A stretch of 64,000 nucleotides of DNA from Bacteroides sp. GM023 (GTDB taxonomy: Bacteria; Bacteroidota; Bacteroidia; Bacteroidales; Bacteroidaceae): positions 1-64,000 of the forward strand of contig NZ_JAAXGE010000002.1 in NCBI RefSeq assembly GCF_014750685.1, in the 5' to 3' direction. Below are positions 46,478 through 55,918 of this stretch, piece after piece. Under the pieces are notes generated by a model, which made no database searches, had not been told where the DNA came from, and saw only the letters and a list, made by a program, of their open reading frames with translations. Position 1 is the first letter of the stretch; every line of letters starts with the position of its first letter. The position numbers were made by a program, and so were the translations under genes.

Positions 46478-46987
46478 ATGACCTATTCAAAAGAGAAGAA
46501 GTACAAAGACTTTGAAGCATTGTTCCGGGAGAATTATACCCGGCTGTATTTCTATGCGTTCAACCTGGTCGGCGACCAGGAATGTGCAGAGGATATAGTG
46601 GGCGACACCTTTAGCTATTTATGGGAAAACTATGATACGGTAGTGGGAGACGTTTCGCCACTACCTTTATTATATTCCCTCGTCCGCAACAGCTGCATCG
46701 ACCACCTGCGCCACTGCGACGTGAAGAGCAGATACGCATCCAATATCTCGCAGAACGCCGAGCACTGGGAAGAAAACAGTGACGACGAAGAACACCAGGA
46801 ACGTATCTCCCAAGTGATGTCCGCCATCAACCAGCTCCCGCCGCAGACCCGCAAAGTCTTTGAAGCCTGCTTCCTCCACGGAAAGAAATATAAAGAAGTG
46901 GCAGAAGAAATGGGCATCACGGTCAATACTGTAAAAACACTCATATCCAGAGCCTTATCTTTCGTCAGAAATAAAACCGAGAAATAA
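46478..46987 (+). CDS. ECF-type RNA polymerase sigma factor
   Basis: This 169-residue sigma-70 family factor has only regions 2 and 4. Region 2 covers about 10-75 (LFRENYTRLYFYAFNLVGDQECAED, FSYLWEN). Region 4 covers about 112-165 (LPPQTRKVFEACFLHG, YKEVAEEMGITVNTVKTLISRAL). It should be held by the FecR-like protein encoded next and direct polymerase to the two matching promoters at 47022 and 49559. The start at 46478 lies 2 bp after the GT2 stop. The longer reading frame upstream overlaps GT2 and is not real. No separate promoter was seen, so its level may follow the glycan operon. Confidence 0.92.
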   Translation: MTYSKEKKYKDFEALFRENYTRLYFYAFNLVGDQECAEDIVGDTFSYLWENYDTVVGDVSPLPLLYSLVRNSCIDHLRHCDVKSRYASNISQNAEHWEENSDDEEHQERISQVMSAINQLPPQTRKVFEACFLHGKKYKEVAEEMGITVNTVKTLISRALSFVRNKTEK

Positions 46988-47021
46988 TAATTGCACACGA
47001 AGACAAAAAAAGAGTTTTTAT

Positions 47022-47053
47022 TGTCACCCATTTCGTGTAGCACAACGTAATAA
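47022..47053 (+). promoter_or_regulatory. putative ECF-sigma promoter of fecR
   Basis: The -35-like block TGTCACCCATT (47022-47032) and -10-like block AACGTAATAA (47044-47053) are separated by 11 bp. The same two blocks with the same spacing recur at 49559-49590. An A-run followed by G lies at the same distance upstream in both. The fecR start is 11 bp downstream. Confidence 0.7.
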
Positions 47054-47063
47054 TATATAGAAT

Positions 47064-48227
47064 ATGAAAACTGAAGAGCAACACATGCAGGAGCAAGATT
47101 ACGAATATGCCTTACGGGCATTGGACGACTGGAAATTCCGCCAGTCCGAGGAATTCATTGCCTGGCTCGAAGAGGAATCCCACCACGCTCTGTTCCGTGA
47201 AATGATGGACAGCCGGGAAGCCTTGATGAACCTGAGCCCGCAGATGGCGCCGGATGTGGAGAAAGCCTGGAAACGGGTAGACCCGCATCGCAAGACGTCC
47301 TCATTCAGAAAGTACTATTTATGGGCGGCAAGTGCGGCAGCTATCGCCTTGCTCGTCATAGGTTATTCATTCTTCTCTACCCCAGAAGAAAATTCGTATC
47401 CAGAAGTGGCGATTGTTTTCCCCGCTTCTGAAAGAGTGCAGAGCATAGAACTACAAACCGGTGACGGACAGATTGTGCCTATCACCAGTGAAGCAAACAA
47501 ACATTTATTAGCGAAGACAGGGGCTCAACTGGAAAATGAGTCCCTAAGATACCAACACGCCACCGAAGCGGAAGAGCCGGTGACTACACATATATTAAGC
47601 ACGCCGAGAGGTAAGAATTTCAAAATCGTACTGGAAGACGGAACGGAAGTCTGGCTGAATGCGGAAAGCAAGCTGCACTATCCCAACCGGTTTGCCGGCA
47701 AAGAACGGAGGGTGGAACTGGAAGGGGAAGCATTTTTCCATGTCGCCAAAGATGCCACCCGTCCTTTCATCGTAAAAAGCGGAACTGCGGAAACACGTGT
47801 GCTGGGAACCGAATTCAACTTCCGGTCTTACCCCCACGAAAGCAGGCACGTCACACTGGTATCGGGCAGTGTCATCGTATCCGACACCCAAAAGGAGAAT
47901 GAATTGCAGCTTCATCCCGGCGAGGATGCTCCCCTGGATGAAAACGACTTGATGCTCATCCCGCGCAAGGTAGACATCAACGAGTACGTATCCTGGAAAG
48001 AAGATTTATTCTGTTTCAGGGAAGCGCAGCTCGTTGAAATCATGAAAGCCATCGGGCGCTGGTACAACCTGTCTATCGTTTTCGCGGACGAAGCGTCCAT
48101 GCACTATCATTTCAATTTCTGGGCGGAACGCACAGACCAGCCGGAACAAGTTCTCAAACTTCTCAATCAGGTAGGAAAAGTGAAGGCTACCCTCGAGGGT
48201 AACCGGATTACGATAAGTAAACTATAA
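47064..48227 (+). CDS. FecR-family anti-sigma factor
   Basis: This 387-residue inner-membrane protein has a cytoplasmic N-terminus that binds the sigma factor, and one membrane span at about 77-97 (YYLWAASAAAIALLVIGYSFF). The periplasmic FecR domain (STPRGKNFKIVLEDGTEVWLNA, VELEGEAFFHVAKD) is followed by a C-terminal DUF4974 domain (FREAQLVEIMKAIGRWYNL) that meets the STN domain of the partner SusC. It transmits ligand uptake across the periplasm to release the sigma factor. It has its own matching promoter 11 bp upstream and lies 12 bp before the TlpA-like gene. Confidence 0.92.
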   Translation: MKTEEQHMQEQDYEYALRALDDWKFRQSEEFIAWLEEESHHALFREMMDSREALMNLSPQMAPDVEKAWKRVDPHRKTSSFRKYYLWAASAAAIALLVIGYSFFSTPEENSYPEVAIVFPASERVQSIELQTGDGQIVPITSEANKHLLAKTGAQLENESLRYQHATEAEEPVTTHILSTPRGKNFKIVLEDGTEVWLNAESKLHYPNRFAGKERRVELEGEAFFHVAKDATRPFIVKSGTAETRVLGTEFNFRSYPHESRHVTLVSGSVIVSDTQKENELQLHPGEDAPLDENDLMLIPRKVDINEYVSWKEDLFCFREAQLVEIMKAIGRWYNLSIVFADEASMHYHFNFWAERTDQPEQVLKLLNQVGKVKATLEGNRITISKL

Positions 48228-48239
48228 AAAAAGAGAACG

Positions 48240-49376
48240 ATGAAAATGAAAAGATTTTATGGACTTTGTATCTTCTTACCAGCAGTTTCTATGGCTGTGG
48301 CGCAAGTGCCCTACCAGATTGAAGGAACCTGGGAGAACGGAGCTGGAAAAACTGTTTATCTGCAGAAATACGTCACGGCCGATAGCCTGCAAGCCATCGA
48401 CTCGGTAAAGGTTGCCTCGGATTTTTCTTTCTCACTGAAAGGGAAGGTAAAGGAGGAACAGCGGATGTCCATCAGTTGCGGTCCCAAGAATAAAGCCGAA
48501 ATCTTTGTCAACGCCACTCCCCTTCAAGTTACTATCGAAGAGAAAACAGTCACCGACAAGAAAGGAAAAACACGCAACACCACCCATATAGAAGTGAACG
48601 GCGGCCGCGAACAAGAAGTCCTGAAAGCAGGCGGAACGCTTTCCACCACCGCTTCTTTCTTCCAACTGGGAAGGATGATAACACTGTCACAAGCATTGAA
48701 CTCAAAAGATACGACGGCCATTGATTCGGCCAAATACAAAGTGGCCATGATAGACAGCCTGATTGCAAGGTCGGTACAGAACTACATGGATACCACCCGC
48801 AATGACGTTGCCTCCACTTATTTCTTCGAGCGTTATCTAATGACGAACCAGACATTGGACGAGGTGCTTTCTTTCTACGACAAGCTGACAGACCGGGTAA
48901 AGAAATCGGCTCCGGGGTTGGTCTTGAAACAAAAGATAGAAGATATGCAACAAGTCAATATCGGTGGAATGGTGCCCAACTTTGAGCTGACTACTCCCGA
49001 AGGAAAGAAACTTTCCCTGTATGAGCTCCGTGGACACATCGTGCTGCTGGACTTCTGGGCGTCCTGGTGTGGCCCCTGTCTGGCAGAAGTGCCCAACTTA
49101 AAAGCAATCTACGAGAAATATCACAGCAAAGGGTTGGAGATTCTCGGTGTATCGCTGGACGAGAAAGAAGCTGCCTGGAAAGGTGCCATCGAAAGAAAAG
49201 GACTCACCTGGAAGCACGTATCCTCACTGAAAGGATGGAAATGCCCCATAGCGCAAATGTTCAAAGTGACGGGTATCCCCCGCATGTATATCATTGACGC
49301 GCAAGGAAAAATCATAGCGCAAGACCTGCGCGGAGAAAAACTTGCCCAAAAGATGGATGAGCTTTTCGCAAAATAG
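48240..49376 (+). CDS. exported TlpA/ResA-like thioredoxin-fold protein with DUF4369
   Basis: This 378-residue protein has a signal peptide (ending MAVAQ) and starts QVPYQIEGTWENGAGKTVYL, a DUF4369 domain of about 100 residues. A helical linker follows, then a C-terminal AhpC-TSA/TlpA domain with the redox motif WASWCGPC and the cis-Pro loop TGIPRMYII. It should reduce or exchange disulphides in the periplasm. It lies 12 bp after fecR and is closed by a terminator, so it shares the first sigma-dependent transcript. It is a paralogue of the protein at 55919-57067. Confidence 0.88.
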   Translation: MKMKRFYGLCIFLPAVSMAVAQVPYQIEGTWENGAGKTVYLQKYVTADSLQAIDSVKVASDFSFSLKGKVKEEQRMSISCGPKNKAEIFVNATPLQVTIEEKTVTDKKGKTRNTTHIEVNGGREQEVLKAGGTLSTTASFFQLGRMITLSQALNSKDTTAIDSAKYKVAMIDSLIARSVQNYMDTTRNDVASTYFFERYLMTNQTLDEVLSFYDKLTDRVKKSAPGLVLKQKIEDMQQVNIGGMVPNFELTTPEGKKLSLYELRGHIVLLDFWASWCGPCLAEVPNLKAIYEKYHSKGLEILGVSLDEKEAAWKGAIERKGLTWKHVSSLKGWKCPIAQMFKVTGIPRMYIIDAQGKIIAQDLRGEKLAQKMDELFAK

Positions 49377-49398
49377 TTTTTTAACTCTGTGATACTGT

Positions 49399-49440
49399 AA
49401 ACTGTCATATAGCCACATAAACACGGCTGTATGACAGTTT
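49399..49440 (+). terminator. terminator after the first TlpA-like gene
   Basis: A 16-bp stem (49399-49414 with 49425-49440, one G-U pair) has a 10-nt loop and is followed by TATTCTATT. It lies 23 bp past the stop codon and separates the regulatory transcript from the susC transcript. Confidence 0.7.
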
Positions 49441-49558
49441 TATTCTATTAACACCTTTCATTTTGCTATACAATTCAAGTGTTTACCTGTTGCATAATTA
49501 TTCAAAAAGTATAAAATAGAACCAATTGCCTGCATTTTCTCAAAAAAAGTTTCTTTTC

Positions 49559-49590
49559 TGTCACCCATTCCCAAAGATAAAACGTAATAA
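49559..49590 (+). promoter_or_regulatory. putative ECF-sigma promoter of the second susC operon
   Basis: TGTCACCCATT (49559-49569), an 11-bp spacer and AACGTAATAA (49581-49590) exactly repeat the element before fecR at 47022-47053. Both are followed by ATATAGAA. Identity of blocks and spacing between two otherwise unrelated upstream regions points to a shared sigma factor. Confidence 0.7.
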
Positions 49591-49712
49591 ACATATAGAA
49601 GGCTTAAAAAAGCTTACGGAAGGGTTTTATAGGAGTAAAAGAACAAAGTTTGTCAAACACTAAATGCATAATCATGGTGGAAATTTGGACTAATTCCTTC
49701 AAAAGGAGCAGA

Positions 49713-52700
49713 ATGAATCACTTTGCGGCCAAAATGTTCTGGTTGTTGTTGACCTTAACAGTATTCAGTGCCAATATCCGGGGACAACAAAGTGAAAAGA
49801 GGATTTCACTTGAGTTCAAAAATGAACGGCTTGCCAATGCTTTCAAGAAAATAGAAGAAGCAAGCGGGTACAAGTTTATCTTTAACTATGAGGATATCTT
49901 TGCCTACGGCGTCACGGGGAGTATCAGGAACAAGACAGTCACCGAAGCGCTGGATGAAGTGATTGGCAAAAAGCCGTTGGTGTATAAGATAGACGGCAAT
50001 TTTATTACGATTGCCCTGAAACCCGGCAGTCCGGAAGCTGAAGCAAAATCCAGGCTATGCCAGTTGGACGGTATCGTCATAGACGAAAACAGGCAGCCGC
50101 TTCCAGGAGCGCACGTCATCATTGAGGGAACGAAATGGGTGACAACTACGGATATAAACGGGGCTTACAACTTTTTAGTTGAAAACAGTACCACCTACAC
50201 GCTCCGGTTTTCTTATCTGGGCATGCAAACAAGGCAAGTCAAAGTATCTATCGAAAAGGGGCTTGCCAACAAGAAAGTATCGCCTGTCATCCTGAAAGAG
50301 AGTGATGCTGCTTTGAGTGAGGTGGTCATCACAGGTTATCAAGTGCTGGACCGCCGTGAATCTGCCAGCGCGGTTTCCTCGATAAAAGCTGCGGACATCA
50401 TGGTGCAGGGAGTCAGTTCTATCGACCAGATGCTTCAGGGTACCATACCGGGCATGGCGGTAATGAATACTTCGGGTGAGCCTAGTGCCACTCCCAAAAT
50501 CCGTATCCGTGGTAATGCTACCATCAACGGTAATAAATCTCCGGTATGGGTGGTGGACGGAGTTATTCTTGAACAGGATGTACCTTTCACTGCTTCGGAC
50601 ATCAATAGTGAAGATGCCGAGTATCTGATAGGTAATGCCATCTCGGGGGTAAATCCGCAGGATATTGAAAGTATCACTGTATTGAAAGATGCGTCGGCAA
50701 CTGCCATTTACGGTGTGAAAGCCGCTAATGGGGTGATTGTAGTGACTACCAAGAAAGGTAAGGCAGGTCGTCCTGTCATTACTTATAATGGTAATGTCAC
50801 GCTGAATACCCGTCCTTCCTACTCCAACTATCATCAGATGAATTCGCAGGAGCGCATCGCTTTCTCCAAACAGTTGGTTGATGCCGGATACAACTTCGGA
50901 CGCACGCCGTATGGCCCGACGTACGAGGGTGCTTATGAAGCATTGATGAACAAAGACATGACGTTGGACGAGTTCAAATCGGAAGTCGGCGCCATGCAGA
51001 CAAGGAATACGGACTGGTTCAAGCATTTGTTCCGCAACAGCATCACGCATACGCACAACGTCAGTGTGTCCGGTGGTACGGAGAAAATGACTTATTATAT
51101 CTCTGCCGGTTATCAGAATATCGAAGGCGCGGCAAAAGGTTCGGATACCGAAAAGATTAGTACGCTGGCTAAGATGACGATGGATATTAACAAGCACATC
51201 AGCTTTACCGCCAAAGTGGACTTTACCAATACGGCCAATAGCGGATACAGTTCTTCTGTCAATCCTTTCAACTATGCGTATAGCAAGTCAAGAACCATTC
51301 CTGCTTTCAACAATGACGGTTCATACTATATGACTTTTGAGAAATCCGGAAACACCGGTACAAAGTCTATCGGCTACAATATCCTCAAAGAGTTGGATAA
51401 TACCGGAAAGTCGTCCCAACTGGATGATTTCAACGCCTTGCTCCAACTGGATGTGAATATCATCAGCGGACTGAAGTACACCGGTACTTTCTCTTACCAC
51501 AATACCAATACGGCACAAAGGGACTGGGCTACCGAGCAGTCTTACAACATAAGCAGTATCAGAGGGTGGGATTATGGTATGTACACTCCCTATGATACGG
51601 ATATTTACAATGCGTCCGCACTTCCTTACGGTGGTATGCTGTATCAGTCTAACCTGCGTAAAACGGGTTATACCATCAGAAACCAGGTAAGTTACACCGA
51701 AATATTCGGCGGATATCATCACGTCAATGTCATGGCGGGTACGGAAGCACGACGCAATGCTTACAAAGGTGTGGGCATCACGGGCTACGGATGGACACCT
51801 GAATTTGGCGAGAAGTTCAATCCGGTGATAACCGAGCTTTTCACCAGCCAGTATATACAACCAGGAAAGACTCTGCCCAGCAATACCAATTCGTTCACGC
51901 AGGTGGCCTCTTTCTACGGAGTGGCTTCTTACTCATATGACAACCGCTATATTCTGAATATGAATATCCGTTCGGATGGTTCCAACAAATTCGGTAGTAA
52001 CCCCAAATACCGTTGGTTGCCTACTTATTCATTCGCGGTGAAATGGAATCTTATGAATGAAGGATTCCTGAAAGATGTTTCGTGGATGGATAATCTGGCG
52101 CTCAGAAGTTCCTACGGTATTCAGGGAAATATCCATGAAGATTCTTCACCATTCCTGATTATCACTACCGGAAACAGGGTGGAGAATATTCCGACTTCCA
52201 GCATCCGTTTATTGCCCAACCCCGACTTGAGATGGGAGAAAACACGTTCATGGAACGCTGCTGTTGACTTCTCGTTGCTGCAAGGACAGATAAGGGGTGG
52301 AGTCGATGTCTACGGTAAGAAGACATCCGACTTGATTATGAGTAAAACGGTAGCCTCCTCCAACGGAAGGACACTGTTATATTATAATGCGGGAAAAATG
52401 AGCAACAAGGGTGTGGAAGGCTTTATCAATGTCGGGCTTTTAAAGAAGAAAGACTGGGAATGGAGAGTCGGAATGAACTTCAGCCGCAACATCAACAAGA
52501 TTACTTATGCCAATCCGGAAGATTTAAGTGATGTGGAGATTGTAGAAAAGATGCTGAATGGTAGTCTTGCCATAGAAGGAGCACCCATCGGTTCCCTTTA
52601 CGCGTATGAGTTTGCAGGTATCAATCAGGACAATGGATATGCCATGTTCTATACAAAAGACGGAAGAGAATCAATCCGGGGTTCGAAAACGGATATGAGA

Positions 52701-53282
52701 CTGGTGCGCTGCGGTTCTATCTTCCCCAAACTAACCGGTGGATTCGACACGCAACTTCGTTATAAGGATTTCTCTTTATCAATGAATTTCACGTATAGCA
52801 TCGGTAGTGTGGCACGGATTCCCAATTATTATGCGGATAATACCTATTATATAGACCCGTTGAGCAACCTTTCCACCGATTGGCTGAAATGCTGGAACAA
52901 GCCCGGCGACCAGACCATTTATCCGGCGCCGTATAACAGCGCTGCATTGACCAACTACTTCGGAACGGAAGCGGGAGCCGCCTACGATACTTATGACTCG
53001 ACAATAAAAGGAAAAACGATTTATCCATATGAAATGTATAATTACAGCAATATCAGAGTGGCGAAAGCCGACTTCCTGAAGCTGAAACTCGTTGCGCTAA
53101 GTTACAATCTGCCCAAAAGAGTGTTGGAGCCATTGAATGTCAACAGTCTGATGTTGCGCTTTCAGGTAACTAATCTGTTCACCATCGCGGACAAGAAGTG
53201 GAACGGCCTGGACCCGGAAACAAACGGAGCCAATATCCCCGCTTTACCGACATTCAGTTTAGGAGTAAATGTTTCATTTTAA
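49713..53282 (+). CDS. SusC/RagA-family TonB-dependent transporter with STN domain
   Basis: This 1189-residue outer-membrane transporter has a signal peptide (FWLLLTLTVFSANIRGQ). A periplasmic STN domain (about 28-100, ISLEFKNERLANAFKKIEE) contacts FecR. Next come a CarboxypepD_reg-like domain (LDGIVIDENRQPLPGAHV), the plug (SITVLKDASATAIYGVKAANG) and the barrel ending in Phe (LGVNVSF). The STN domain marks it as the sensor-transporter of the ECF/FecR pair. I start at 49713 where AAGGAG precedes the ATG; ATG 49674 and a TTG at 49650 are in frame but have no ribosome site. Confidence 0.92.
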   Translation: MNHFAAKMFWLLLTLTVFSANIRGQQSEKRISLEFKNERLANAFKKIEEASGYKFIFNYEDIFAYGVTGSIRNKTVTEALDEVIGKKPLVYKIDGNFITIALKPGSPEAEAKSRLCQLDGIVIDENRQPLPGAHVIIEGTKWVTTTDINGAYNFLVENSTTYTLRFSYLGMQTRQVKVSIEKGLANKKVSPVILKESDAALSEVVITGYQVLDRRESASAVSSIKAADIMVQGVSSIDQMLQGTIPGMAVMNTSGEPSATPKIRIRGNATINGNKSPVWVVDGVILEQDVPFTASDINSEDAEYLIGNAISGVNPQDIESITVLKDASATAIYGVKAANGVIVVTTKKGKAGRPVITYNGNVTLNTRPSYSNYHQMNSQERIAFSKQLVDAGYNFGRTPYGPTYEGAYEALMNKDMTLDEFKSEVGAMQTRNTDWFKHLFRNSITHTHNVSVSGGTEKMTYYISAGYQNIEGAAKGSDTEKISTLAKMTMDINKHISFTAKVDFTNTANSGYSSSVNPFNYAYSKSRTIPAFNNDGSYYMTFEKSGNTGTKSIGYNILKELDNTGKSSQLDDFNALLQLDVNIISGLKYTGTFSYHNTNTAQRDWATEQSYNISSIRGWDYGMYTPYDTDIYNASALPYGGMLYQSNLRKTGYTIRNQVSYTEIFGGYHHVNVMAGTEARRNAYKGVGITGYGWTPEFGEKFNPVITELFTSQYIQPGKTLPSNTNSFTQVASFYGVASYSYDNRYILNMNIRSDGSNKFGSNPKYRWLPTYSFAVKWNLMNEGFLKDVSWMDNLALRSSYGIQGNIHEDSSPFLIITTGNRVENIPTSSIRLLPNPDLRWEKTRSWNAAVDFSLLQGQIRGGVDVYGKKTSDLIMSKTVASSNGRTLLYYNAGKMSNKGVEGFINVGLLKKKDWEWRVGMNFSRNINKITYANPEDLSDVEIVEKMLNGSLAIEGAPIGSLYAYEFAGINQDNGYAMFYTKDGRESIRGSKTDMRLVRCGSIFPKLTGGFDTQLRYKDFSLSMNFTYSIGSVARIPNYYADNTYYIDPLSNLSTDWLKCWNKPGDQTIYPAPYNSAALTNYFGTEAGAAYDTYDSTIKGKTIYPYEMYNYSNIRVAKADFLKLKLVALSYNLPKRVLEPLNVNSLMLRFQVTNLFTIADKKWNGLDPETNGANIPALPTFSLGVNVSF

Positions 53283-53301
53283 CATCAAATAGCTAGAAAT
53301 C

Positions 53302-54915
53302 ATGAATAAGAAAATTATACATATAGCGTCTTTTACGGCTATCCTGTCGCTCTTTTCATGCAGCGACTATCTGAAAGAGGACTCGGCGGACTTGCTGATA
53401 CCCGAATCTGTAACCGATTTCGTTCCGCTGCTTTTGGGAGAAGGTTATCCCGACCGGTTCGGCTCACAAATATCTTTTGTCAACCTGATGACGGACGATG
53501 TGGAGATGGGACCTCTCTACTATACCACGGAGCAGAAAAACGACAAGTATTGCACCACCTGGCGGGAAGGGATAGATGCCAAGGCGGGATATGGTGAAGC
53601 TGCTTTCGTGTGGCAGAGTGATTATTCGGAGAATATCAAAGACGGATTCTGGAGCGGACGGTATAGCAATATCCTGGGATGCAACACTATCATCAATGCG
53701 TTGCCGGAAATGACTTATGCCGAAACGGAAGAAGGTATCTACCGGGCTTTGGCGGCACAGGCGTATGCACTGCGTGCTTATCATTATTTCTGCCTGATAA
53801 ATACATATGCCCTTCCTTACTCGACAGCCAACCTGGATAAACCGGGCGTTGTGATAAAGACCAGCCCGGAAATACAAATTGCTCCGCAACCGAGGGCTAC
53901 TATCAGAGAGGTGTATGCATTAATCAATGATGATATAAAGAAGGCACAGGAGTATATGGCAGGAGCTGTATTCCAATGCGAAAAATATACCGGCAGAAAA
54001 CCGGAAATTACTTCTGCGGCCATCTATTTCCTGGCAGCACGAATCGCCTTGTTCCAGCAGGACTGGGACGGAGTTATCGCGGCGGCCGAGAAGTTCCTGG
54101 CGAAAAATTCTTCTATCCACAATCTGAATAGCGAAGACGCAACTATGTTCGGGTACGTTTCATCTTTCGAAAAGACTAGTTTCTGTGCCAACAACCAGCA
54201 ACTGGATGAGGTGGTCTTCGGATTCGGACGGAATGACGGTGGTTATGATTATCTTGCGCCGAACAGTCCTGTGCTCATGTACTACGAATATGGCTTTCAT
54301 ACTTCATGGACGGGAGAGAGTTCTTTAATCGGGCTATATGATGAGGACGATTTGAGACTTCAGGCTTATTTCCAGAGAAGGTATAACAAATCCGGTACCA
54401 CACGTAACCCGACTTATTATACGGGACAATATCACCCTCATAAATACGACCAGAGAGCGGGTACAAACTATTCCAGCCAAGCCTGGAGAACTCCCGAGCT
54501 TTATCTGAACCTGGCGGAAGCATATGCACAGAAAGCAAGCGGAGTCAGCAGTGATGCCATTGAATTGCTCAACCAACTGCGGATAAAGAAATACAAATCG
54601 GGTAGCCCGGATGCCGAAAAGCAAGTTTCGGACTTCGCTACAAAGGATGATTTGATTAAATTCATCTGGCAGGAGCGTCGCAGGGAGTTGTGTTTTGAGG
54701 AAATTATGCGTTTTTGGGATATGCGCCGCCAAGGTATGCCGTCTGTGGAGCATCAGCTTTTCAGCTCGCCCAAAGAGTATTCGGTATATCGTCTGAAAGC
54801 GGGAAGTCCGAACTATGTGCTTCCTATTCCCGAAGATGAGACTAGTTATAATAATGCTATTGAGAACAACCAGCGGGAAGTTATCGCTTCTTCTTCCCAG
54901 GGAACACTTGAATAA
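53302..54915 (+). CDS. SusD/RagB-family surface lipoprotein
   Basis: This 537-residue SusD homologue has a lipobox at about residue 20 (SLFSC) followed by SDYLKEDS. TPR-like N-terminal helices include AAQAYALRAYHYFCLI. The C-terminal RagB domain ends with LNQLRIKKY and WQERRRELCFEEIMRFWDMRR. It captures the ligand at the surface and passes it to the SusC partner 19 bp upstream. With no glycosidase nearby the ligand cannot be guessed from the gene set; peptides, glycopeptides or a host molecule are all possible. Confidence 0.9.
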   Translation: MNKKIIHIASFTAILSLFSCSDYLKEDSADLLIPESVTDFVPLLLGEGYPDRFGSQISFVNLMTDDVEMGPLYYTTEQKNDKYCTTWREGIDAKAGYGEAAFVWQSDYSENIKDGFWSGRYSNILGCNTIINALPEMTYAETEEGIYRALAAQAYALRAYHYFCLINTYALPYSTANLDKPGVVIKTSPEIQIAPQPRATIREVYALINDDIKKAQEYMAGAVFQCEKYTGRKPEITSAAIYFLAARIALFQQDWDGVIAAAEKFLAKNSSIHNLNSEDATMFGYVSSFEKTSFCANNQQLDEVVFGFGRNDGGYDYLAPNSPVLMYYEYGFHTSWTGESSLIGLYDEDDLRLQAYFQRRYNKSGTTRNPTYYTGQYHPHKYDQRAGTNYSSQAWRTPELYLNLAEAYAQKASGVSSDAIELLNQLRIKKYKSGSPDAEKQVSDFATKDDLIKFIWQERRRELCFEEIMRFWDMRRQGMPSVEHQLFSSPKEYSVYRLKAGSPNYVLPIPEDETSYNNAIENNQREVIASSSQGTLE

Positions 54916-54939
54916 TACAACCATTAAAAAAGTACTATT

Positions 54940-55881
54940 ATGATAAAGAATATACTATATGCATGGTGCATCGTCATGGCGGTAGCCATAACCGCTTGTT
55001 CTGAGGATTCGCTGACTTCCATTGATGAGCTGAACAGTACGATTTATGACCCGGAAAGTACGGGGAATGAAGCGATTGATAGCCAGATTAATGCTTTTTA
55101 CAAGAAATATGGCAGTAAAATATTGTATGATTTCCAGTCCAGTGACCTGTATTTCGGATGGAGCAGCAGCGATGTGAAGTGGTATGTCCCCGTGAAACAG
55201 GAAGGAAGCGAAACATATATCAAACGGATGGTTTCTTTTTTGGAAGATGATGCGTTAAATGAATATCCGCCTGCATTTGCAAAGAAGTTTCTTCCATACA
55301 GGATTTTTTTGGTGGACTCTGTATGTGACAACAAGGAATATCTGAAAAGTAAACTGGTGAAAGTGCTGGAGTTGAAAACACATGGTATCGTTATCTCCCA
55401 GGTAAGTAAAGACATGGACGCTTTGACTGAGAGTGACTGGCAGGCTATGAAATCTTCCATTAACACGGCATTACTAAATTCAATTTATACCGCCGTAGGT
55501 GTGGAGCCGACTGATTTTAATGCTTCCAGTGAAGTCACTTTCATGATAGACCTTCTTGAAGACCCGCTGGGAGAGTTTACGGATTTGGAATATTCATGTT
55601 ATTCGGCGACAGTTATCAATGCCAATCCTATCTATGTTGAGGATATACTGTACTACATCATGAAGCCCAGCAACAACGAGGACTTCGGCCATTATGTATC
55701 TTTCATTATGAAAACGCCCAAGACCAAAATAGACAGAGTATTCGAACGTTTCCCGAAAGTAAAGAACCGGGCTACACTGGCTTATAAGTTTATGTTGGAA
55801 AGAGCTGAAACCGATTTGGTAGAATTTCAGAGGAATACTTGTCCGGATGACCCGCTTCCTGTTGATTATTTCTCCAGATAA
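54940..55881 (+). CDS. surface/periplasmic lipoprotein, possibly degenerate metallopeptidase-like
   Basis: This 313-residue lipoprotein has a lipobox at C20 (MAVAITAC). Conserved-looking stretches are IDSQINAFYKKYGSKILYDF near the N-terminus and NNEDFGHYVSFIM near the C-terminus. Their order resembles the putative zinc-metallopeptidase lipoproteins (Peptidase_Mx1 type) that follow many Bacteroides susD genes. The expected HExxH zinc motif is absent, so if the relation is real this is a non-catalytic, perhaps ligand-binding, member. It lies between susD (24 bp) and the second TlpA gene (about 37 bp) in one operon. The family call is tentative. Confidence 0.5.
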   Translation: MIKNILYAWCIVMAVAITACSEDSLTSIDELNSTIYDPESTGNEAIDSQINAFYKKYGSKILYDFQSSDLYFGWSSSDVKWYVPVKQEGSETYIKRMVSFLEDDALNEYPPAFAKKFLPYRIFLVDSVCDNKEYLKSKLVKVLELKTHGIVISQVSKDMDALTESDWQAMKSSINTALLNSIYTAVGVEPTDFNASSEVTFMIDLLEDPLGEFTDLEYSCYSATVINANPIYVEDILYYIMKPSNNEDFGHYVSFIMKTPKTKIDRVFERFPKVKNRATLAYKFMLERAETDLVEFQRNTCPDDPLPVDYFSR

Positions 55882-55918
55882 CGAATAGATATCCATGATA
55901 AACTAAATAAATATGTAT

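Larger units (their letters stand above)
49377..49712. other. 336-bp intergenic stretch before the second susC
   Basis: It holds the terminator at 49399-49440 and the ECF-type promoter at 49559-49590. About 120 bp of leader separate that promoter from the preferred start at 49713, with no further gene. The leader is long enough to hold a regulatory RNA structure, but none is obvious. Confidence 0.6.

Noticed and set aside
50175..51197. 340-codon minus-strand reading frame
   Set aside because: It lies wholly antisense to the well-supported STN-type susC gene and has no signal, domain or ribosome site.
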